Source: Histomonas meleagridis (lineage: Eukaryota > Parabasalia > Tritrichomonadida > Dientamoebidae). Taken from it: a DNA stretch of 64,000 nt. The notes under the pieces were generated by a model. It searched no databases and was not told the origin of the DNA. It saw nothing but the letters and a program-made list of their open reading frames with translations. Below are positions 58,329 through 64,000 of this stretch, one piece after another. The stretch spans positions 62,001 through 126,000 of the forward strand of contig WSYJ01000137.1 of the NCBI GenBank assembly GCA_020186115.1, written 5' to 3'. The translations under genes and the position numbers were made by a program. The first letter of the stretch is position 1, and each line of letters starts with the position of its first letter.

Positions 58329-59046
58329 GTTTTAACTTTTATATAACATTTCACAAATAAAATTTTTGATATTAAAAAAACAAAAAACCTAAGAATTAAC
58401 CTATTTTGAATCATTCTTTTCAACATATTTTTTAAATTGGTCTAAAAACTCTTCACTAAAATTGGAAGCATTTCTTTTAGCTCTTGTGATAACAACAAAT
58501 ACAATTAACTTCATGTTAACATACATTTTTAATATTCTATTCTCCTAATTTGGTTTTCTAATTATCATTAAATAATATGTTTTTGTAATCAAATATTTTA
58601 AGCATTTGGCTAAAGGTATTTCGCATAAACCTCTGTAATTCTTTTCTATATTTAAATTACCAATTCATGTAAAATATATATATTTTACTTCGAAGGAGCA
58701 AATTGTAAAAAAAATATTTGCTTTGTGAAACATTTTAGTTTTTACTAAATTTAAGATCTTAATTTTAAAATAACACATAATGTCGTGTTAGTCCAAATAA
58801 ACACCAATTTAATTATGAAATACTGTTACCAAAAATAACGTTTTTGATGATGTACATTAAAATTTATTTTCTAACATACATGTTAAATTTTCATTTAATT
58901 TAATTGTCATATTGAAGCACCAATAACAAAGTTTATGAATATCATCCGTAAAGTCTCCATTTTTAAAGTGGATAAATCTTTTTTGGTTGTTAACTTGACA
59001 CTTTTGAATAGCCGATACAAATCAAACAAACAAAGTCAATTCAAAG
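58329..59046. other. Divergent intergenic region
   Basis: About 700 bp between the HECT ligase and V-ATPase subunit d starts. AT-rich; no ORF, RNA or repeat recognised. Confidence 0.4.
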
Positions 59047-60132
59047 ATGATAAAAGTTAACAAAGTCTGTTCGAATCGTGTTAATTTAAAAATGGACACA
59101 CTCAATTACAACATCCGCTACGGATTTATTGATGGTCTTGTTCGTGCATACTTTACAGGCTTCTTAACAGAGAACGATTACATGCAACTAAAGCAAAGTG
59201 AAACACTTGATGATCTTCGTCTTCATTTAGGAAATTGTGGATTCCAAGAATATTTCCAAAACGACACAGGCTCAGCCACACCCCAAATCATATATGAACG
59301 CTGTATGCAACGTATGGTTCAACGTTTTAATGATATTGAATGTCAAGCCGAAAGTGACCTCAAGACCTTTTTCCAATGGATACGTATCCCCTTCATGATT
59401 GACAATGTTGTTTTACTTATTTCAGGTATAGTTCGTAATCGTGATGTCACAGATTTAGTTGAACGATGTCATCCACTTGGCATGTTTGATGGTATCAAAA
59501 GTCTTTCTGTTGCAGCCAATGCCGAAGAGCTCTATCAAACCGTCTTAATTGACACACCACTTGGACCATTATTCCAGAAATGTTTATCCAAGACTACACT
59601 TAATGAACAAAACGTCGAAATCATTCGATTAATGTTATACCGCGAATACTTTGATGGCTTTTACAAGTTCTGTGAGGGCCTCGGTAATGAAACCGCAAAC
59701 ATCATGCTCGAAATCCTTAAATTCGAAGCAGATCGTCGCGCGATTATCATAACACTGAACTCATTGAAGACTTCTCTGATGTTTGATGATAGAGAAGCTC
59801 TTTATCCACGAATCGGACAACTATATCCCGAAGCGACACATTTATTGGTGCGCGCGCAAACTGAAGCCGACGTCGCGCGAATCCTCGACAGCTATGAGGT
59901 GTACCGCGGTCTGTGGGGATCTGTTTCGCAAACGAATTCGATCGAAGACGTGTTCTATGAGCGAATGGCCGAAATGAACGTCGACTCATTCAACATATTC
60001 TTCCAATTCGGAGTGTTTTACGCATGGGTGCATCTGATGGATCAAGAAGTGAGAAACATACAATGGATCTCGGAATGCATTCACCAGAACAAAAGAGAAA
60101 AGGCCGATAGCTACATCCGTATTAGAAAGTGA
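59047..60132 (+). CDS. ATP6V0D: V-type ATPase subunit d (V0)
   Basis: The longest ATG frame starts at 59047 (361 residues). The second ATG, 59092, gives a 346-residue protein whose MDTLNYNIRYGFIDGLVRA aligns with the start of known subunit d (about 350 residues), so it may be the true start. Family blocks are clear: SETLDDLRLHLGNCGFQEYF, FMIDNVVLLISGIV, RCHPLGMFDGIKSL, LIDTPLGPLFQKCL, LKFEADRRAIIITLNS, LYPEATHLL, FFQFGVFYAWVHLMDQEVRN and WISECIHQNKREK. Subunit d links the V0 ring to the central stalk of the proton pump that acidifies endosomes and lysosomes. The second half is more G+C-rich than the first. Confidence 0.93.
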   Translation: MIKVNKVCSNRVNLKMDTLNYNIRYGFIDGLVRAYFTGFLTENDYMQLKQSETLDDLRLHLGNCGFQEYFQNDTGSATPQIIYERCMQRMVQRFNDIECQAESDLKTFFQWIRIPFMIDNVVLLISGIVRNRDVTDLVERCHPLGMFDGIKSLSVAANAEELYQTVLIDTPLGPLFQKCLSKTTLNEQNVEIIRLMLYREYFDGFYKFCEGLGNETANIMLEILKFEADRRAIIITLNSLKTSLMFDDREALYPRIGQLYPEATHLLVRAQTEADVARILDSYEVYRGLWGSVSQTNSIEDVFYERMAEMNVDSFNIFFQFGVFYAWVHLMDQEVRNIQWISECIHQNKREKADSYIRIRK

Positions 60133-60372
60133 TTTAGTAAATAATTAAACACTTAAATAACGTTGAAAATGTGCAAACATTACTTCATTGGTCATTTCGA
60201 AATGATATAATGTTATCATTTAAGTTTTTCATACGCATTTTTGAAAAATTATAATACATTAATCGAAAAATTTCTCGTTTTATATCAATATTTTTCATAC
60301 CTATGTTATAACACATTTTACTTATTTTTTGGAATGTTTTGCTTGTGCTTCTCTCGAATAAAAATTATGATA

Positions 60373-60897
60373 TCATAGCATTGCTATGAGGAAAGTTTTA
60401 CGACTTTGTTTCGTTGTTTTGATTAATATTATTGTAACCACAAGTTTCTCTTTTTGCACCAATCGAATAATTGTCTCAAACATTTCGTGAATATTTATAT
60501 TATCTATTGCTGAAGTTTCGATAAAAATCTGCAATATCTTCCCATCTTTTTACTCACCTGTCTTTCGTTTTCAAGATCCAATTTATTACCACAAACTAAA
60601 ATTGATGTAAAATTACTTCCTTTAATGTTCTTAATGCGGTCACAATAATGTAATATTTTCTCAAATGAATAATTATATTACAATAAAACCATCTCCATAA
60701 TGCATATTATTATTGATCTGAAAAAAAGTCTCTTGTTAAAAGGACATCAAATACGTATTTCGTTGTCAATTGTAATTTCCAATAAATAATTAATTCCAAT
60801 TGGAGGCTCATATTCCCCACTAAAAGTTCCAGATCTTTACATTTCTTAAGCCGAACTTTTCCCAACACCTTCATCAAACATTACAATTTTGATTTTT
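60373..60897 (-). pseudogene. Heavily decayed Ras/Rab-family gene
   Basis: Minus-strand pieces in several frames: FDEGVGKSSA (P-loop), SGTFSGEYEPPIGINYLLEI (switch I region), ILVCGNKLDLENERQVS (G4), then in another frame QIFIETSAIDNINIHEMFET (G5), and LVQKEKLVVTIIL to a stop at 60373. At least three frameshifts or stops. It is older than the Ras relic at 48.2 kb. Confidence 0.65.
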
Positions 60898-61124
60898 TTT
60901 GTAATTTTAAAAAATGGAACAAACCATTGAAACTTTTTAACAATAATTTGTCTGTAAATAATAAAAATTATTTTTTGAAAAGCAATACAAACAAAAAAAT
61001 ACATCAAAAAATCAATAAAATCATAGAATTTGATATTTTTGCAAAATAATTTATTTAATATTTTTATATTTATGTTAGTTTAATTAAACTAAATTCTTTC
61101 ATACATTTTTGAAAAATTTCCGAT
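60898..61124. other. Short spacer
   Basis: AT-rich; nothing recognised. Confidence 0.3.
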
Positions 61125-61850
61125 CTAATAATTCATCTGTGATTCTTCATTTTCGTCATCTAAAAAACATTTTTCATTGATGAAATTAATTATGTTCATT
61201 TTTTCCAGTTTTCCTTCATAAATTTTTCGTTTCTTATCTTTAAATAGATAAAATGTTGGAAGTTCTTTGATTTTATAATCAAATGAAAAAGACTTAAACT
61301 TATCGATATCAATTTCGCAGACAGAAATATTTTTCCCCTTATATGTGATCGCAATATCTTTTAATGATTTCATAAATCGCTTGCATTTCTTACACTGCCT
61401 TGTATGGAACATAGCAAATACACATTTTTGAGTATTGAGTAACTCATTGAAAGTGCGATTATTTGGAGAAAGTAAATCTAGTTGAAGATTTATTCCTTGT
61501 ATTCCTGTATTCTCCATTGCCCATTTTGAAAGAGATTCATATGACATACCGCCATCGTATTGTATCACTTTATTGTTCATGTATAAACGAACAATTGGAA
61601 AATCCCAAGCAGTTTCATGAAGGCATAACCTTAAATTTTTTCCACAGTTTACACGTGCTGTTGTGATGTTAGTAATGTTTGAATACATTTTTTCAAATTT
61701 ATCCCAATCTTTGTTTAATTGAACAGATCTTGAGTGATGTTCATCATAAAATCTAACGATTATAGAATTTTTCCCATGAATGTATTCCATAAACTTTTCT
61801 TGTGTAAGGCTTTTTTTAATTGCGATTTGTAGGAAAGCAAAAAGAAGCAT
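61125..61850 (-). CDS. Two-domain thioredoxin-fold (PDI-like) secretory protein
   Basis: The 241-residue protein starts at ATG 61850 with a hydrophobic N terminus (MLLFAFLQIA), a short signal peptide. Domain one (about 15-118) keeps the thioredoxin strand IIVRFYDEHHS and the cis-Pro loop WDFPIVRLY, but the CxxC is lost (EHHSRS). Domain two (about 125-225) has FAMFHTRQCKKCKRFM with CKKC at 153-156 and cis-Pro ELPTFYLF. A catalytically inactive domain followed by an active one is common in PDI relatives. The C terminus (ESQMNY) has no KDEL-like retention signal. It probably oxidises or isomerises disulfides in the secretory path. TCACAT lies about 20 bases upstream. Confidence 0.75.
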   Translation of the reverse strand: MLLFAFLQIAIKKSLTQEKFMEYIHGKNSIIVRFYDEHHSRSVQLNKDWDKFEKMYSNITNITTARVNCGKNLRLCLHETAWDFPIVRLYMNNKVIQYDGGMSYESLSKWAMENTGIQGINLQLDLLSPNNRTFNELLNTQKCVFAMFHTRQCKKCKRFMKSLKDIAITYKGKNISVCEIDIDKFKSFSFDYKIKELPTFYLFKDKKRKIYEGKLEKMNIINFINEKCFLDDENEESQMNY

Positions 61851-61867
61851 TTTCTCAAGGACATGTT

Positions 61868-61873
61868 ATGTGA
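61868..61873 (-). promoter_or_regulatory. Initiator-like TCACAT before the PDI-like gene
   Basis: TCACAT on the minus strand, about 20 bases before ATG 61850. Confidence 0.35.
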
Positions 61874-62102
61874 AATGAAGAAAAATCTGGAATTTATTCT
61901 TCATAATATTTGAATTAATTTTATGTGAACATTTGGATCTCACTAAGATATAGATATCGGGATCATTCGTATTAATAAAATATTTTTTTTTCAATATCTC
62001 GATATTTGGGAACAAAACAAACGGTTACTAGATTTTGTAAACGTCTGAAAAAAATGATGGTTTTTATGAAAATTTGTGTACCTTGTAATGATTAATAATT
62101 AA

Positions 62103-63054
62103 ATGAGGAAGCCCAAGATGAATGAATCACACCGAACAAGTATTTTACTTCAAGGCAAATGGGCTCAAAAAATGAAAACTCTTGAAAAAATAATTTTAGG
62201 GTTAACCCAAGACAACATAAGCAAAACAGCAGCATCAGTAGTAAAAGTTTTTGACAATGATTATTCACTATGTTCTGATATTATTCTATCTCGATTTGTA
62301 TATGCATCACTTATTTTTCGAATGAATGATTTAAATATATTTATTGATTTTATTAAGGAAGTTGAGAACATAGAAAAGAAAAGAAAAAGCCATAAAATTA
62401 TTAACACGTTTGTAGAATATCTTGTTGGCTTATATTCACAAGAATCATTTTATCTTATAGAAAGATTTATTGAATTAAATTTAGTATCACCAAATGTTAC
62501 AAAGAACATTCATTCTAAATATTTTGCACATTACAAAACGGAAGAAGAAAATAAAACAAAATACACAGAAAAGTTCAGTGTCAATCAGATAATAGAAGAG
62601 AATTTCATTAGGAATTATAAATTACTTTCACAAATAATTTCCAACTTCATAAGAAGTATGTTAAAGAAGGAGTTAATCCGAACGAAATAGCAAAAGCAAT
62701 TCGATATGACGACATAGAAAAACTTCAAGAAATATCATCACAAAATAATTTTGATTTTAATCAAACAATTGAACCATCACTTTATGAAAGACATTCATAT
62801 ATTAATTGTTCAGGTGTTACATTAATTGATTATGCAGCATTTTTTTCTTCTATTAAATGTTTCAAATATTTACTTATGAACAATGCAAATGTAATAAACA
62901 CAGGTAAATATGCAGTTGCAGGTGGAAATGAAGAAATCATTCTTTTATGTGAACAAAATCATTCATCATTTGAAGGTGCATATGAAGCAGCAATTGAATT
63001 CCATAGAAACAATATCTTTAAATATATTTATGAAAAAAAACTCTCTGAGGTTAG
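62103..63054 (+). pseudogene. DUF3447/ankyrin gene N-terminal region with a frameshift
   Basis: ATG 62103 (MRKPKMNESHRTSILLQGKW...) follows AAACGGTTA (62019-62027). The first frame runs to 62690. Homology to the gene at 31.3 kb then switches frame near 62636. In the new frame it reads NFQLHKKYVKEGVNPNEIAK, then SLYERHSYINCSGVTLIDYA, then NTGKYAVAGGNEEIILLCEQ, then FHRNNIFKYIYEKKL. After this point (about 63054) similarity stops and the frame runs into unrelated codons, so the last part of DUF3447 is missing. Either it is a pseudogene, or the frame breaks coincide with unrecognised introns. The ankyrin array follows from 63244. Confidence 0.6.
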
Positions 63055-63243
63055 TTGTCAAATTATTAAATTGTTTATATTTTGTAGAAGTGATGCAATA
63101 AATTTTAATATATTCAACTTTTTTCTTAAAAAATTCAAAATTGATTTTATTTATGACAAAGATATTTTTTTGTTTTATTTGGTCTTTGTTTGAATGTTTT
63201 CGTGTTTAGAATTAATATTTAAAAATTATTTATATTATTTCAA

Positions 63244-64000
63244 ACACCACTTATGCTTGCATCATTTAAACGTCACACAGAATTGGTTAAATTACTTCTT
63301 GAACAGAAAGAAATTGATATTAATGCTAAAGATATTTATTCGTTTTATTTGATATTTATTTTAATAATTTTATATTTCAAAATAATATTTGGAAATTGTT
63401 TAAATTATTTAATACAGCACTTATTTTGGCATCTGCAAAAGGTTATACAGAAATAGTTAAATTACTTCTTGAACAAGAAGGAACTGATATTAATGCTAAA
63501 GATATATATTTGTTTTATTTATTATTTATTTTAATAATTTAGAATTTAAAAATAATATTTGGAAATTATTTAAATTATTTTATACAGCACTTATTTTAGC
63601 ATCTAGAAATGGTCATACAGAAATAGTTAAATTACTTCTTGAACAAAAAGGAATTGATATTAATGCTAAAGATATTTATTTGTTTTATTTCATATTTATT
63701 TTAATAATTTTATTATATTTCAAAATAATATTTGGAAATTATTTAAGTTATTTGCAACAGCACTTATGTGGGCATCTTATAATTGTCATACAGAAATAGT
63801 TAAATTACTTCTCGAACATAAAGGAACTGATATTAATGCTAAAGATATTTATTTGCTTTATTTAAAATTTATTTTAATAAATTCAAATTTCAAAATAATA
63901 TTTGGAAATTATTTAAATTATTTTTCACAACACTTATTAAAGCATCTCAAAATGGTTATACAAAAATTGTTAAAATACTTCTAGAACAGAAAGGAATTAA
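63244..64000 (+). repeat. Second ankyrin array, 96-nt units with 74-nt spacers, cut by the window end
   Basis: Open ankyrin units start at 63244 (TPLMLASFKRHTELVKLLLE...), 63414, 63584, 63757 and 63927, the last cut by the window end. Spacers are 74, 74, 77 and 74 nt, are similar to each other (core TTTATTTTAATAATTT and ATAATATTTGGAAATT) and would break the frame. The repeat/spacer junctions lie at the same codons (after NAKDIY, before TAL) as in the array at 32.5 kb. The spacers do not contain the 20-bp minisatellite as such but share TTTTAATAATTT with it. Confidence 0.8.

Noticed and set aside
59060-59090. Possible tRNA-like GTTCGAATC box
   Set aside because: No matching acceptor stem or anticodon arm around it; it lies at the V-ATPase d start.

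Overview
This window looks like nuclear DNA of a trichomonad (Parabasalia), most like Tritrichomonas or a close relative. I infer this from the sequence and have not searched any database. It is very AT-rich. Most genes are tightly packed, single-exon eukaryotic ORFs. Many start codons are preceded within about 5-30 bases by an initiator-like TCA(C/T)(A/T) motif, or by a Myb-type AACGG/CCGTT motif, or both. The gene families also fit: a BspA-like leucine-rich-repeat surface protein, DUF3447/ankyrin proteins, a bacterial-type glucokinase, many Ras/Rab copies and a huge HECT ligase. Flagellar assembly factors (DNAAF4, RP2) point to a flagellate.

Layout. 0-6.3 kb: a 5'-truncated coiled-coil gene, DNAAF4, COG8, RP2 and TTC1. 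6.7-24 kb: a Rab GTPase, glucokinase, an ARM-repeat protein, NC2-alpha, a membrane glycosyltransferase, a DUF84-UAP1 fusion, ribosomal protein eL31, a WD40 protein with an internal peptide array, a second histone-fold protein, a membrane P-loop ATPase and a tiny His/Gly/Pro peptide. 24-27 kb: a decayed multi-pass membrane gene, a SIP5-like RING protein and an aldo/keto reductase. 27-36 kb is an accessory, transposon-rich zone. It holds a deleted DUF3447 gene, a hAT-type transposon with 32-bp terminal inverted repeats, a long ankyrin array, and a DDE transposase relic. 36-47 kb: casein kinase 2 alpha, BspA-like protein, a SAPS-like protein and a FANCJ/RTEL-type helicase. 47-49 kb: fossil ankyrin and Ras genes. 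49-58 kb: a 3102-residue HECT ligase. 59-62 kb: V-ATPase subunit d, another fossil Ras gene and a thioredoxin-like ER protein. 62-64 kb: a second ankyrin array that runs off the window.

The most unusual feature is the architecture of the ankyrin arrays. In the main array (32.5-35.0 kb) thirteen ankyrin repeats are each encoded by a separate open segment (96 nt for the first twelve). Stop-containing spacers separate them, and every spacer is exactly 14 + 20k nt long (k = 1 to 7). The frame is not kept across spacers, yet every repeat is open and the last one ends in a normal stop. Two other loci (63.2-64.0 kb and, decayed, 47.4-48.0 kb on the minus strand) have the same 96-nt repeats with 74-nt spacers (one of 77 nt). 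Either the spacers are removed from the RNA as non-canonical introns, with the repeat as exon, or these are amplified pseudogene cassettes. cDNA would decide.

Most of the other genes are housekeeping genes and do not form a pathway cluster. The exception is a loose grouping of two cilium/basal-body genes (DNAAF4 and RP2) near 2.4-5.7 kb.
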